A stretch of 64,000 nt of DNA from Conchocele bisecta (GCA_029237695.1 CM055265.1:110162773-110226772), one strand, 5' to 3'. Positions 19,985-30,916 are shown, numbered from the stretch's first letter. The notes: a model not told the origin generated them from the letters alone. Made by a program: numbers and translations.

Positions 19985-22371
19985 CTAGTCATACGCGTCA
20001 TCAGTGTCAAACATGGCATCAAGTAGGCTCTCTGATTCAGGATCTTCTGTTTCATCAGTATCAGGTACGTCATCCCGTTCCCATCTATTAACAGATTAAC
20101 CATTTCACTTGGCATGTGATCTCCTTCTGTCCACTTGCATTCTAACAAGCCATTGTTAAATTCACATCCTTGTTTCATCTGGTGGAGGTATGTCTGCATC
20201 ACGACGGTCAAGCATTGTTCCAAATGAGCGTTTGATAGTTGGCTCTTGCTACATGCATTTTCAGTGACGATATGCATGGTGGTAAAAGGCTCAGGTCAGC
20301 CCCATTGTATGTCGAAAGAAGATCGCCAGACCTGGGGCTACATTTTTGTAGAAATAGCTCCATTCGTAGCTTGTTGATAACTGTAATGTCTGATTTGTTG
20401 TACAGCAAGCATACAAAGTGTTCAATCGTTTGAAATAGCTTTTCATCAACTGACTGAGACATTCCCAACTTCTGGAAAGCTTCAATAAACTCTGGATGCC
20501 GCTGGAGTGTTTTCAAATGAGTAACTTTACCACGCCGAACGAAAGCACTTGTGCTATCACAGCCTGTAAAAGCATGGAGTGCAGGCAATGCCAAACACAG
20601 TTCAGTTCCTATGTCTCCAATGACACCATGTATGTCAACCAGCCGCCTCTTGTTCCCAACTCCGGTATCTAACAGCAGTTGTTGTTTCAGCTTCTGTCCG
20701 AATTTCAACATCAAAACAAACACATCCGTGTCTGGGGATCTCACAATAATGGTGATGTTCTCTGGTGTATGCAGTGCATGGTACGCACAATGCAGGATTA
20801 GCCGTGTATCCACCTCCTCTTGCGATGAGTGCAACTCCTCTATCTCAACAGTTTGTGTAGTCTTACCATCAGTGCTATTTAGCTGCATACATTGCTCCCC
20901 GCTTACAAACTGAATAGTCTTGCCGATCAGCTTTGGAGCGTACTTATCTTTCATCCATTCAGACATGAGAAATCTAATTAGTTGTGTTTTGTTTGAATTG
21001 TTTGACAAGAACAGTTTCCAATCTCGTGGAACTTTTGTGAGAGGTGCTTTTATAATGTAAGTCTTTGATGTACCCCTGCGTAGTCGCTCAGATGCTTTTA
21101 TTGACAAGTCTTGGTATGTATCTGTCACAAAATCTACACGCTCAACTTTCTGGAGCTGATGATATATGTTATCTGCAAGATCCGCGAATGTGTTTGGCAA
21201 AGCGGTCTGCATGTGTAACAGTGCATTGCCGTCAATAATATAGCTCACTTGACCCGTCGGAGGTACATCGACACTATGTGATTGTCCTTCAAGCTGGTGC
21301 ATGAGTTTAGCTTTATCAGTCTTTGCTGGCGAGCCATCCGCAGTGGCGAGCGACCATGGCACAGGTCCCAATGGGTAGCTAAGCACATTTTCCATGTCAA
21401 TGTTGTGTTTGAGAGCAAATGAAATTAGCTGCCCAAATATATTTCGTTCAGCTACTAACTCCTTTGTCTTTCTCTGCGTACCAGTGAGCTTCACAGCTTT
21501 AGCGAGTGATGCAAATGTTTTCAGGCGCAACTGTTTTATTGGTGCATGAAAGCTGACTGACTTTTCAACAAACCGCGCAAACCTTTGTTTTCCTGTCATT
21601 TCTGCAGACAGCAGATCGTCAACGACATCTTTAGGATCTGGCGCCCCTGAAGATTTGCAATAGAGCGATTCATCTGATACTTCAAACGGATCTATAAAAT
21701 TTCCTATTGCATTGATAATTTTCTTGACGTCTGTTTCACTTCTGGATATTTCCGAAGTTCGTGTGTCCTTGTGTGTAGACTGTTCATGCGCGTTCATATC
21801 AGCCAGTTCAAGCGTAGCATCCATGTAGCTAGCTCGGAAATGTCTCGTCATACACCATCTGTAGTATGCTGCATAATTGCGGCTGAAACCTATGATACCT
21901 CCATGTGACTTAGCATGGCGATTGATGGTTTGCTCTATTGTGATATCCACGCCATTTCTGGATGACGGAACACTGGATCGGTTCACGCTGAATCCATTGT
22001 TCCTCAACAGATCTTCCATCCCAGGATATAACTGCTCTAAGTTTAACAAACTCAGTAGATATACTGTAGTATACCGTGCGTAGTTGGGATGGTCCAAAGC
22101 TGAAGAACAATGGACACATCTTCTGAAGACATGCTATGTGAAGGTTTAAGTTGTTTTCTTTGGTGGCTCGGAGAAACTGCAACACCGTATGCACCGAATC
22201 CATGTATCCCAGCCAATACTGTGCCGTTCTCCCAAGTTTCCCTTCACTAACCCTGTCTCGAAACTCCGAGTATGATGACAATGCTTTCATGCATTTGTCA
22301 TTTGTCATGAACTCCAATAATCTCCAAAAATACCCGAAAGGGCCATTATATAATACCTGTTTGGCGGCCAT
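19985..22371 (-). pseudogene. FEN1/XPG-like (PIN-fold) nuclease family remnant
   Basis: Intronless, expanded mollusc/cnidarian family I recognise by the HAFTGCDSTSAF-type motif but not by name. The start is ATG at 22369-22371 (MAAKQVLYNG). A frame change near 22100 joins DHPNYARYTTVYL. A 629-codon frame (22097-20208) then carries IIDGNALLH (about residue 289), VDFVTDTY (326), EEVDTRL (428/430), SPDTDVFVL (456/458) and TGCDSTS (514). In order and spacing these fit the seven acidic metal-binding positions of FEN1-type nucleases, so catalysis looks preserved. The end is broken: the stop at 20208 is followed by DIPPPDETR in another frame, NNGLLECKWTEGDHM in a third, and an acidic tail ending at 19985. 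Activity, substrate and host role are unknown. Assembly errors could mimic some shifts. A tandem repeat sits at its 3' side. Confidence 0.8.
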
Positions 22372-22375
22372 TTTG
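22363..22375 (-). promoter_or_regulatory. YY1-like motif at the remnant's start codon
   Basis: GGCGGCCATTTTG; its complement CAAAATGGCCGCC contains the start ATG. It resembles YY1 sites (AANATGGCGGC). Similar words recur at 22532-22544 and 22694-22723. Confidence 0.4.
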
Positions 22376-22693
22376 AAAATAATTACCGTTGATAGCACAC
22401 CAGAAATAATGCAAATCGATGTGAAAAAGGATCTGCCATGTGAATATGTTGCTACTGACATGATTAAATTGTAGGTAGCTCATCGTGTGGTGAAAAAAAA
22501 TGTTGTTCAAGCATAAACAATTAAGTATTTTGGCGGCCATTTTGATAATTGTGGCTATTTGAGGATGGTATCCAATATAAAACTTATTGTAAGTCATTTT
22601 ATACTCAATTGGTGAACAAATGATATCGCTTAACTTGGAACAACGTGATTTAAATGACACATATCGGCCTGTTCTAAAACCACCCAGTTTTGT

Positions 22694-22723
22694 ATGGCGG
22701 CCATTTTGGAAAATGGCCGCCAT
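22694..22723. repeat. Perfect inverted repeat with YY1-like arms
   Basis: ATGGCGGCCATTTT, two bases GG, then AAAATGGCCGCCAT: a perfect 14-bp inverted repeat. A third similar word lies at 22532-22544. It lies upstream (minus strand) of the nuclease-like remnant. Confidence 0.8.
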
Positions 22724-22816
22724 TTGTTCATCCATCGGCTTTGTAGGCGCAGACAATCAGGTTTGATAGACAATAGCTTACTGAATCCGAAAATCATACT
22801 GACCAAAAATCCCACA

Positions 22817-22842
22817 GGGGGGGGGGGGGGGGGGGGGGGGGG
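22817..22842. repeat. Poly-G tract
   Basis: Uninterrupted run of about 25 G. Length is uncertain because of possible assembly error. Confidence 0.9.
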
Positions 22843-23140
22843 GTTATTGGTGGCTCAAGGTCTATTATGCGACACTGTTCGAAAACTGTTTATAGTAAAC
22901 TCTGCATAATAAACTAGTGTGATATTCTCTAGGATTGTCCGTGTGTTATTAATAATACAGTGTAGTACTGTCACACTATATACAGTTGCCTAGGTTTTTG
23001 AGAACAATTCCGTTGCAATTCGTGGATGGTGACTTGGTATATTGGCAAGACGAAGTACTAAATGTACGTAAACATCACATCGGGCGATCGAGTGACGCCA
23101 TGCTGAGCGTTTGATTGAATACTTTTAATCGAAAGTCAAT

Positions 23141-23441
23141 ATAGGAATGAATGGCCTTTTTGTGGAATTTATCGGGGTATAAACTTGGAAAAGTCGCGGG
23201 AATACTGGACGAAGGCCGGAAGACCTTCGTCCAGTATTTCCGCGACTTTTCCAAGTTTATATCCCCGATAAATTCCACAAAAAGGCCATTCATTCCTTAT
23301 ATTAATTCCAGCATTTGACAGCGCACCTGTAGAAAGTAGTTCGGCGTGGGAGTTTACTGGGATATAAATTTTGGACAGAGACTTGCCACGGGCCAATCAA
23401 ATGTTAGGGAATTGTGTAAATATTTTTTGTGCTGGAATTAT
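23141..23441. mobile_element. Family E composite foldback
   Basis: Same palindrome as 16598-16757 (ATAGGAATGAATGGCC..., GTCGCGGGAATACTGGACGA), followed by a shortened ATTCCAGCATTTG...GTGCTGGAATTA tail. No flanking 31-bp duplication here. Confidence 0.85.
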
Positions 23442-23634
23442 TCATCTGTATAACGTTTATACAAAATAGTGTACTTTTAGTAGAATTAGCAAGGACGTCG
23501 TGAAGGGGAGGTTCAGTGGGTTCGTACGACCCCCGACCCCGTTTTTCAGCCAGCAGGAGTATATGAATGAGGTCCGCGAAGCTCTTTCTCTACGAGCTAG
23601 TTATTGTCCAAACATTACCGAATGCAGCATTTGG

Positions 23635-23725
23635 CTTCTAAAAATAAATCACCAGTCAGGAGCCGTGAAGCAACCGAAATCTGTAAACGTCGGTTGCTTC
23701 ACAGCTGAAAGTCGAAACCCCTTTT
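23635..23725. repeat. Short inverted repeat
   Basis: GTGAAGCAACCGA and TCGGTTGCTTCAC form a hairpin within a 90-codon open frame that has no family likeness. Confidence 0.5.
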
Positions 23726-23973
23726 CAAAAAATGCAGGTGACGGCCATCGAATTAGTATATTGAGTTAATTCGGTCACTGTTCTATTTATATATGGACCT
23801 CCGAAGTTCGTTTTAACATGTTGTATGGTTGGATATAATTGTGGGTTTTAAATTATATTATACCTTGTGGTAGACTAACATTTAACAAACATTTGTCCGG
23901 ACGCATAACATCATCATTGTCATCGTTAGTTGGTTGCAATGTTAACCAAGACTTACATCTACTATACGGATCA

Positions 23974-24210
23974 GGGGCCCGTTTCACTAAACTTCGTACG
24001 ACTAAAATGTTCGTAAGTGCAAAATTACGATAGTCTGTAAATTTCACATTAACAATGTGTAAACAAGTATTGGATTTCCATTTATTGAGCATAGGCTGCA
24101 TATGCAGCCTATACTCAATAAATGGAAATCCATCAATTGAAATTCCCAGACGATCCTAAATTTGCACGTACGAACATTTTAGTCGTACGACGTTTAGTGA
24201 AACGGGCACC
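23974..24210. mobile_element. Family B MITE
   Basis: GGGGCCCGTTTCACTAAAC to GTTTAGTGAAACGGGCACC. The central hairpin is TTGAGCATAGGCTGCATATG and its complement, with TCGTACGACTAAAATG inside the ends. Confidence 0.85.
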
Positions 24211-24248
24211 TGGTTTCCATATTATTGTTAGTTATACATGTATAAACG

Positions 24249-24484
24249 TTTTTATCCCGTCAACACAGTGCGTATGTGCCGTGAAACACGGTGCCGTGAA
24301 ACATTTTTGATATCCAGTCAATACTATTTTTGCATTTTACAGCCATTTGTAGGTGTTGACGGAATAAATAGAATTGTAGGTTAGTGCCGTGAATGGGAAA
24401 AAATATCTGGCGCGGCACGGGATGTGCTCGGCAGAGCCTTGCCAGATATTTTTTCCCATTCACGGCACTAACCTACTATTCGCT
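24249..24484. mobile_element. Family K element
   Basis: TTTATCCCGTCAACACAGTG at the left, then the palindrome GGTTAGTGCCGTGAATGGG / CATTCACGGCACTAACC. Much of the GGAAACGGGATG centre is lost. Confidence 0.75.
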
Positions 24485-24824
24485 ATTTCTTTTCAATAAT
24501 ACATTGTCCAGGCCACTAAGGTAATTTTATGTTAACGGGGTCGAATCCCAAATTTCACCTGTTGTGATGGGTGTAATTCCCAAAATTCAGAACTGAATAG
24601 TTACAGAAAATATAATTATTAATATATATTCAGCCCTAAAAATAGAATAACCTGACATGGTGCCAGGTCCTCACGACAACAGAGTCCCCAAAAGCAATAG
24701 GGTATATGTATAATGGGTATCAGTATCATGAGATATACTGAGACCCAGGGGCCGTTTCACTAAACTTCGCACGACTAAAATGTTCGTAGTGCAAACTTAT
24801 GGTAGTCTGTACATTTCACATTAA

Positions 24825-25726
24825 AGGTGCATGCCCACTCAGTAGGCACAACATGTTCTTTATAGGAATTAAATAAGTGTATAATTGTGTCACTATTCCA
24901 CCAGTTATAAAACTTACAAGTGACCGCTATGCAGATATAACCATTTAGTAATAGTCATCTTACTGATAGTGACGCGCGGTTGTATCAGGCTATTTTCATA
25001 TGCAAATGAGGCGTAATATGTTTTAATTATTTATACTAATTAAATGCGTCACCTGAAAAAATAATGCTTTCGACAGATTATAATGTACAGTGCAACCTCT
25101 CTACAACAGCCACCCATGGGAAGATGCAAAATTGGCTGTTATAGAGAGGTGGCTGTTGTAGGGAGGTTAATGCTGAATACAATTTTATCGTCTGATGTTT
25201 ATTTATTTTCTTCAATAATTCTCAATAAAAACATGCTTTGACAGCATTTTAGAATCATTTCCAATGGAAATGATTCTAAAATGCTGTCTTGGAAATGATT
25301 CTAAAATGCTGTCAAAACATGTTTTTATTGAGAAAGAAAGCAAAATCAACATCAAACGACAATGTTCATGCTCAGCAGTGTAAGGGTTAGATATAGATGA
25401 AATCATCCATTTGGGATATAAAATAGCGGCTGTTACAGAGAGGTGGCTGTTGTAGAGAGGTGGCCGTTCGGGGATGTTCGACTGTATGATCATTGCATAT
25501 CAAAAAATAAATACAGAGAATAAATAATAAGGTCCGTTAACATATTAAGGAACCACGGTTATTACCCATGCTACCCGTGTGGACAGGTACGTCTGATATA
25601 AAATGTATAATAATGCCAATCAGTACGTGGGGTAATGGTGAATGAATGTTTATTTTGCCAGAAAATGTCTCAGATGATGTCTCTGATATAAAGAACATTT
25701 TGTGCCTCCTGAGTGAGCATGTACCT
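24825..25726 (-). mobile_element. Family A MITE inside B, itself interrupted
   Basis: TTAA at 24821-24824 and TTAT at 25727-25730 (one base changed) flank AGGTGCATGCCCACTC and its partner GAGTGAGCATGTACCT. The uninterrupted B copy at 49431 shows CACATTAACAATG at this spot, confirming TTAA as the target. Removing the inner P-type insert and one TA leaves exactly 503 bp. Confidence 0.9.
25088..25484. mobile_element. P-type TA element nested in A
   Basis: CAGTGCAACCTCTCTACAAC...GGGGATGTTCGACTG, 397 bp, with TA at 25086-25087 and 25485-25486. GGTGGCTGTTGTAGAGAGG words repeat near both ends. The middle has a palindrome of GACAGCATTTTAGAATC type shared with family N. Confidence 0.85.
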
Positions 25727-25951
25727 TTATCAAGGTTTTCTTGTAAACAATTATTGGATTTACATGTATTGAGCATAGGCTGCATATGCAGCCTATGCTC
25801 AATAAATGTAAATCCATCAATTGGAATTTCCAGACGATATTAAATTTGCGCTTACGAACATTTTAGTCGTACGAAGTTTAGTGAAACAGGCCCTCGGTGT
25901 CTTTAAGAAAGATAAATTAAATCTCATATGGCCACGTTGTTGCCATAAGTA

Positions 25952-26351
25952 CAGCATAACCTCTCTAAACCGGTCCCTAGGGTGTCGGGTTTGGAGAGGT
26001 TACACTGTAATTCAGATCAATGGATGAGTAATGCAAGGCATCAAAACAAAAATCAATAACATAAATTAAGTTTTTTGTTGGAAATGTAACAATAACGTTT
26101 GATCATGTCCAGCCGTGTGCAAACGTTTGCTGTGGCCCTCGGGAACTGTTTGAAGCAGCGGCCTTCCCGAGGGCCACAGCAAACGTTTGCACACGGCTGG
26201 ATGCAGGCAGCGGCTTCAAACAGTTACCGAGGGCCACAACAAACGTTTGCACACGGCTGGACATGATCAAACCTTATATTGGAGATACTTTAAACTGAGG
26301 CCGTAAACATCAAGCGAACGGTGATGCTCTTGGCTTAGAGAGGTTTTACTG
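25952..26351. mobile_element. Family P element with internal foldback
   Basis: CAGCATAACCTCTCTAAACC at the left and TTAGAGAGGTTTTACTG at the right, with TA at 25950-25951 and 26352-26353. A separate inverted repeat lies inside it (26100-26271). Confidence 0.75.
26100..26271. repeat. Foldback repeat with triple AAACGTTTGC words
   Basis: TTGATCATGTCCAGCCGTGT at the left and its complement at the right. CAAACGTTTGC next to GGCCCTCGG occurs three times. Probably a further insertion within the surrounding P copy. Confidence 0.7.
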
Positions 26352-26374
26352 TAGAAACAAAATAACGAAATGTT

Positions 26375-26724
26375 TATATTCGGATTCAGGCGAGGCCTCA
26401 CACCCAGATTCCTTTGATATCCACATCCCATTTCCTGCGTTCTGGCGCATTTTAGAGCGCCTACCCCATCCCCCGCCCACCCCCTAAAGTTCGTTGAGTA
26501 AAGCTGCTTTCTCTAAAATGCGCCAGAACGCATGAAATGCGATGTGGATATCAAAATAATCTGGGGGTGGGGCTTGCCCCCAGACCCCCTAGCAGTCTCC
26601 AGAGATCCGTTCGTTCGACGAACGAACTGTTCTCGTTCAATAATATAGTAAACTTTTACAATTAAGAAGTTCCGCTCCCGCCCCGCCCCCACCCGCCCTA
26701 ATCTAAATCAAGGATGCGCGCCTG
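26375..26724. mobile_element. Family J-like hAT-type copy, diverged
   Basis: CGGATTCAGGCGAGG at the left and AAGGATGCGCGCCTG at the right. The inner word AAAATGCGCCAGAACGCA occurs in both orientations, with CAGACCCCCTAGC. It shares the inner word TTTCCTGCGTTCTGGCGCAT with the copies at 52068 and 58930. Confidence 0.65.
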
Positions 26725-26927
26725 TTTCGCATTTCTAACATTCGGGCAACGACATTAGCATGCTGTCAATCACCATACACCATTATGCTATATTGCAAAA
26801 TAATTATCATAGCTCTCAGACGCACTCGAAACCAGGTAGTAATTATTGAGAGAACGATACATTACTGTATATGATAATAATGGACCGCCAGTTATAAACT
26901 CAGACTCAGTCAATCAAACTGCTTGAG

Positions 26928-27295
26928 CAATGTGTATGATCACGTGGTTACAACAACAACAAGTACTGACACTCCCAGGAGCCCTCCGATTCAAAGTATG
27001 TATTCTTTGATTGTGTCCTTGTGTACGGATATTGATGAAATATGGCGCATCGAACGCGTCTTGTTAACCTGCAGTTGGTGGTCTCCGTACTTTGGCCCAA
27101 ATGTCTGTCGTTTTTGCGAATAATCGATTTCCGTATCTACCGAAAGCTCATGAAGACGCGTTTGCTGCGCCACATTTCACCAAAATCCGTTGCCTATTAA
27201 GGAAAATATCAAATAATATTTACTTTTGAGTGGGCGCGCTTTCAACACGTTCGGCCATTGTTGTTGCTGTTGTAACCACGTGATCATGTACCTTG
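26928..27295. mobile_element. Family M element
   Basis: AATGTGTATGATCACGTGG with AACAACAACAAG at the left and CCACGTGATCATGTACCTTG at the right. The inner arms ATGGCGCATCGAACGCGTC and GACGCGTTTGCTGCGCCA match. The central hairpin is mostly deleted. Confidence 0.8.
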
Positions 27296-27360
27296 TTGAT
27301 TGTCAGTTGATATTTCCAATACATGTATAGTTATGATCAGAAACGTTGACTTATGGGCCA

Positions 27361-27600
27361 GGGGGCGTTTCACCAAACTTCGTACGACTAAAATGTTCGT
27401 AAGTGCAAAATTATGATAGTCTGTGAATTTCACATTAACCATGTTTTCTTGTAAACAATAATTGGATTTACATTTATTGAGCATAGGCTGCATGCAGCCT
27501 ATGCTCAATAAATGTAAACCCATCAATTGAGATTTCCAGACGATCCTGAATTTGCACTTACGAACATTTTAGTCGTACGAAGTTTAGTGAAACGGGCCCC
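27361..27600. mobile_element. Family B MITE
   Basis: GGGGGCGTTTCACCAAACTT to GTTTAGTGAAACGGGCCCC, with TTGAGCATAGGCTGC hairpin arms. Confidence 0.85.
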
Positions 27601-28049
27601 TGATTAACACTGGCGGTTGTGTAATGCTTACCATTGTGTAATGTACACCTACAACTATGCTTGCGGAATCAGTTTGTTTTGTTGCAAACAAAAGAGAAAA
27701 TAATACATCGTTTGTTGTATTCATGTCTGACAGCACTGTTAATCATAATTGGGAATATGACATAGTATGTATACCTGGGTAATGTGAAAACGGAATTTCC
27801 ACTTGATGAGTCTTCGGAAGTAAATATCTAAATGTTACATATAAATGACGCCGAAAGCTGGCAATACATTCATTTGCTCTGATAGTGGAGAGGCACTTCC
27901 AAAAGAAGTGGCTTAAAAAGACTTCCGTTTAATCTACGAGAGCAAAAGCAACGACTATGCTAGATTGATACATCCTGACATTGTTCGTACCTAGGGCCCG
28001 TTTCGCTAAACTCCGTACGATAAAAAGATCGTACGAATATTTTAGTTAA

Positions 28050-28537
28050 TTTGCTTACATGCCCACTCAGAATGTTATAGTATAGGGAGAAAGATAGTTT
28101 TGTATTGTCTGTAGATATGACATTTTCTGACAAAATAAACATTAATTTCACCATTACCCCACGTATTGATTGGCATTATTATACATTTTATATCAGACGT
28201 AATTTCCACATTGATATCAGGGGCGATAACCGTGTTTCCTTAAAATGTTAACGGACATTACTATTTATTATTTGTATTTATTATTTGATGTGCAATGATC
28301 ATACTTTATAATCTGTCGAAAATATTTGTTCAGGTGACGCATTTAATTAGTACAAATAATTCAAAAATAGCATGCCTCATTTGCATATGAATATAGCCTG
28401 ATACCACGGCGCGTCACTATCAGCAAAATAAATATTACTAAATGATTATATCTGTATAGCCGGCACTCGTAATTTTTAGAACTGGTGGAATAGTGACACA
28501 ATTATACACGTTGTGCCTACTGAGTGGGCATGTACCA
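28050..28537 (+). mobile_element. Family A MITE
   Basis: ACATGCCCACTCAG at the left (first bases altered) and CTACTGAGTGGGCATGTACC at the right before TTAA. The GATATCAGGGGCGATAACCG and CTCATTTGCATATG blocks are present. Confidence 0.85.
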
Positions 28538-28784
28538 TTAACCCTTTGAACCCGAAAGCCCGCTATAGCGGTTTATGCAAACAGTGCAAATCCAGATGAG
28601 CCGGCTCGTAACGAGCCGTCTCATCAGGATCTGCACTTTTTGAAAGTAATTTTCATTTTTTGAGAACCAAAAATACCCCCTTTTCATAAATCGACTAATC
28701 TAACAATAATTTTGTGATGATTGGATTGGCTGCAAAATTAGCATATCAAAATCCATTCCAGTTACTTAGGGGTGAAAGGGTTAA
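28538..28784. mobile_element. Family C MITE
   Basis: TTAACCCTTTGAACCC to GGTGAAAGGGTTAA, with the hairpin GATGAGCCGGCTCGTAACGAG. It abuts family A at a shared TTAA. Confidence 0.85.
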
Positions 28785-28909
28785 CTTGGTCACCTAATGC
28801 TATCATTTTCCGCCTACATGTGCTCATCATTACATGTGAACACATCCACTAACAACGCTTATCTACGGAAGCCCATTAGGGCCACTTCACTTTTTTTTAA
28901 TTTCCATTT

Positions 28910-29137
28910 ATTCAAGATGTTTTCTTGAATTTTCAAGTTCTTTTCTTGAATTTTCAAGATCTTTTCTTGAATTTTCAAGAAAAGATCTTGAAAATTCAAG
29001 AAAAGAGATGTTTTCTTGAATTTTTAAGTTCTATTTTCAAGATCTTTTCTTAAAAAAAATTCAAGAAAAGATCTTGAAAATTCAAGAAAAGAACTTGAAA
29101 ATTCAAGAAAACATCTTGAAAATTCAAGAAAAGATCC
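28910..29137. repeat. 21-bp-phased heat-shock-element-like array
   Basis: TTTTCTTGAATTTTCAAG units start 21 bp apart (core C at 28924, 28945, 28966), then reverse. TTCAAGAAAAG units follow at 29060, 29081, 29102 and 29123, again 21 bp apart. Each unit has TTCnnGAAnnTTC, three alternating heat-shock pentamers; the turn near 28966 has four. Two inverted halves are present, with a partial repeat of the pattern at 29008-29060. Confidence 0.85.
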
Positions 29138-29219
29138 GTAGTGTAAATGCTATCTTAAATTCCAATTTTGCAATTACGAAATTCTTAGTCGTACGACGCT
29201 TAGTGAAGCGGGACCCAGA

Positions 29220-29600
29220 ACATGATTCCGGTATTTAATTAGTACAAATAATTTACGGCATTGTTGGGGTCACTAAGTGCAAAAAGGTCAAATGAGTTTA
29301 AAAAAAAAACATAACTAAATATTTTACCAGCTTTCAACCTCATTTACAAACGGTATTAATGTTACATGGAGAGTATATATGTCTTACGGAAGCCGCGACG
29401 TTGTAGTAGAGATTTCTGATATTTAACGGTTAATTAACGCTGGCAATGTCTGGCGAACACATCCATCAATCACGTTTCTTGTCCGTACACCGTTACGCTG
29501 GTAAAATACTCTGCTTCACTGTACTCCGAGAAAACAAACATGTAGATATACAGAACCTGCACAACAGCCTGCGTTAATCTTGCGCAGCGCATTTGGCATA
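29220..29600. other. Stretch with no recognised feature
   Basis: No exon, RNA gene or shared repeat was seen beyond short A and T runs. Confidence 0.4.
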
Positions 29601-29619
29601 TATGCCAACTCGTAATCAA

Positions 29620-29680
29620 GCAACTTGATTGGCCGAGCCTGAGCTGTTACACAGCTCAGGCTCGGCCAATCAAGCTGATT
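29620..29680. repeat. Perfect hairpin repeat
   Basis: CTTGATTGGCCGAGCCTGAG against CTCAGGCTCGGCCAATCAAG with a very short loop. Confidence 0.8.
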
Positions 29681-29892
29681 GACTTCAAGCACAACATTAA
29701 AATGTTTCGAAATAAATACAATAACAAATATTGGCCAGATTATCGCCGGCGATAGTGTACGCATTGAACAAGCACAGGGCGCATACAATTTGTTTTGTCA
29801 GAGGAGTAACCTTTTATTCAATTTACGACAAATTTTCACATCTGTGGTACGTTTTCGAATTTTGTTTCTGTTTGTACACAGGATATGTATAT

Positions 29893-29966
29893 GCACAGGC
29901 TGATCTGGATCTACACTGGTCATAAAACCCATAAGCCCCAATGCTCTAGTCACAGCCACATATACA
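29893..29966. mobile_element. Family I end fragment
   Basis: GCACAGGCTGATCTGGATCT, ACACTGGTCATAAAACCCAT and AGTCACAGCCACAT are the right end of family I. Confidence 0.7.
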
Positions 29967-30329
29967 GGTACGCCGCGTTACGTCACACGACGTTACGTTA
30001 CGGCAATACGATTGGTATCTGTACAAAAGAGCAGGGAGAAATTGATTCAATCGTATTGTTTGGGATACAAAAACAATGTAATTGAAATTCGTTTCAGAAA
30101 CTATAAAGATATTGCGTTATTAAATGAACTTGTGATCACCCCTCGTATGTCAGAGAAAGGAAAGACATTTATTGCATTGGAAGATTTGTATCTTATTTCT
30201 CATTGTGGATATTGTAGAATTCGACACGCATGATGTCGAATGGAGAAAATATTCTATGTGAGGAATACAACCCGAGTAACCCCAGATAATGAATTTGATT
30301 CTCAAATGCTGCCATTTTCCACCTGCATT

Positions 30330-30431
30330 GTACATCTACAACACCCACGAAAGTTCAAATGTTATTTTAGACATCAATGTTGCTCTTAGATGAACTTTTT
30401 AATCGTACGAAGTTTAGTTAAACGGTCACCA
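30330..30431. mobile_element. Family B2 right-end fragment
   Basis: GATGAACTTTTTAATCGTAC followed by GAAGTTTAGTTAAACGGTCACC. The matching left end is not visible. Confidence 0.55.
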
Positions 30432-30678
30432 TGAACTAGAGTGTCCATAAATGTCATATATACCTCATTTCTCCAATCACAGCTACAATGAAGGTACCCT
30501 GATACACCATAGAGAGGGTTGTACCTTTTGTCAACTAAGGGGCCATTTTGTTTTACCAGTGCTCGTCATGGGATAATTAGCGTGATCACGATGCACTTTA
30601 AAAATAAGTGCTTCTGTCGATCCCACCATTCCCACAGTGGGCTATGTTGGTCATGTATATCACACACACTTGACATTT

Positions 30679-30916
30679 GTAGCTGTGATTGGAGAAATGG
30701 GCCTTATGGGAGTTGTAACCAGTGTAGCTCCTGATCAAATAACACACTCTTGTAGCCTGATCACGAGCTATATTGCTTGTTGGAAGCGTAACAGGTGTTG
30801 CATTGTTGGAATGGCGAACAGTGTAGATGCAGATCAGACTGTGCGGATGCACAGGCTGATCTGCATCTACACTGGTCGCAACATACATAAGGCCCATTTC
30901 GCCAGTCACAGCCACA
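30679..30916. mobile_element. Family I element
   Basis: AGCTGTGATTGGAGAAATGG at the left, with a palindromic block of GATCAGACTGTGCGGATGCA type and CGCCAGTCACAGCCACAT at the right. It is about 240 bp. Copies are at 32331-32562, 46394-46627, 48131-48375 and 52010-52607. Confidence 0.8.

Larger units (their letters stand above)
24748..25893. mobile_element. Family B MITE split by a nested insertion
   Basis: Left half GGGGCCGTTTCACTAAACTT...TTTCACATTAA (to 24824). The right half resumes after the family A insert with AAGGTTTTCTTGTAAAC and the GAGCATAGGCTGC hairpin, and ends GTTTAGTGAAACAGGCCC. Subtracting the insert leaves about 240 bp, the normal B length. Confidence 0.9.
27994..29216. mobile_element. 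Family B2 element carrying several insertions
   Basis: The left end GGGCCCGTTTCGCTAAAC and right end CGCTTAGTGAAGCGGGACCC are 1.2 kb apart. Between them lie a family A copy, a family C copy and a phased HSE-like array. The intact relative at 3958-4196 shows the B2 interior as about 240 bp. Confidence 0.75.

Noticed and set aside
30001..30233. 73-codon frame near 30012
   Set aside because: No family likeness; overlapping frames of similar length on the other strand.
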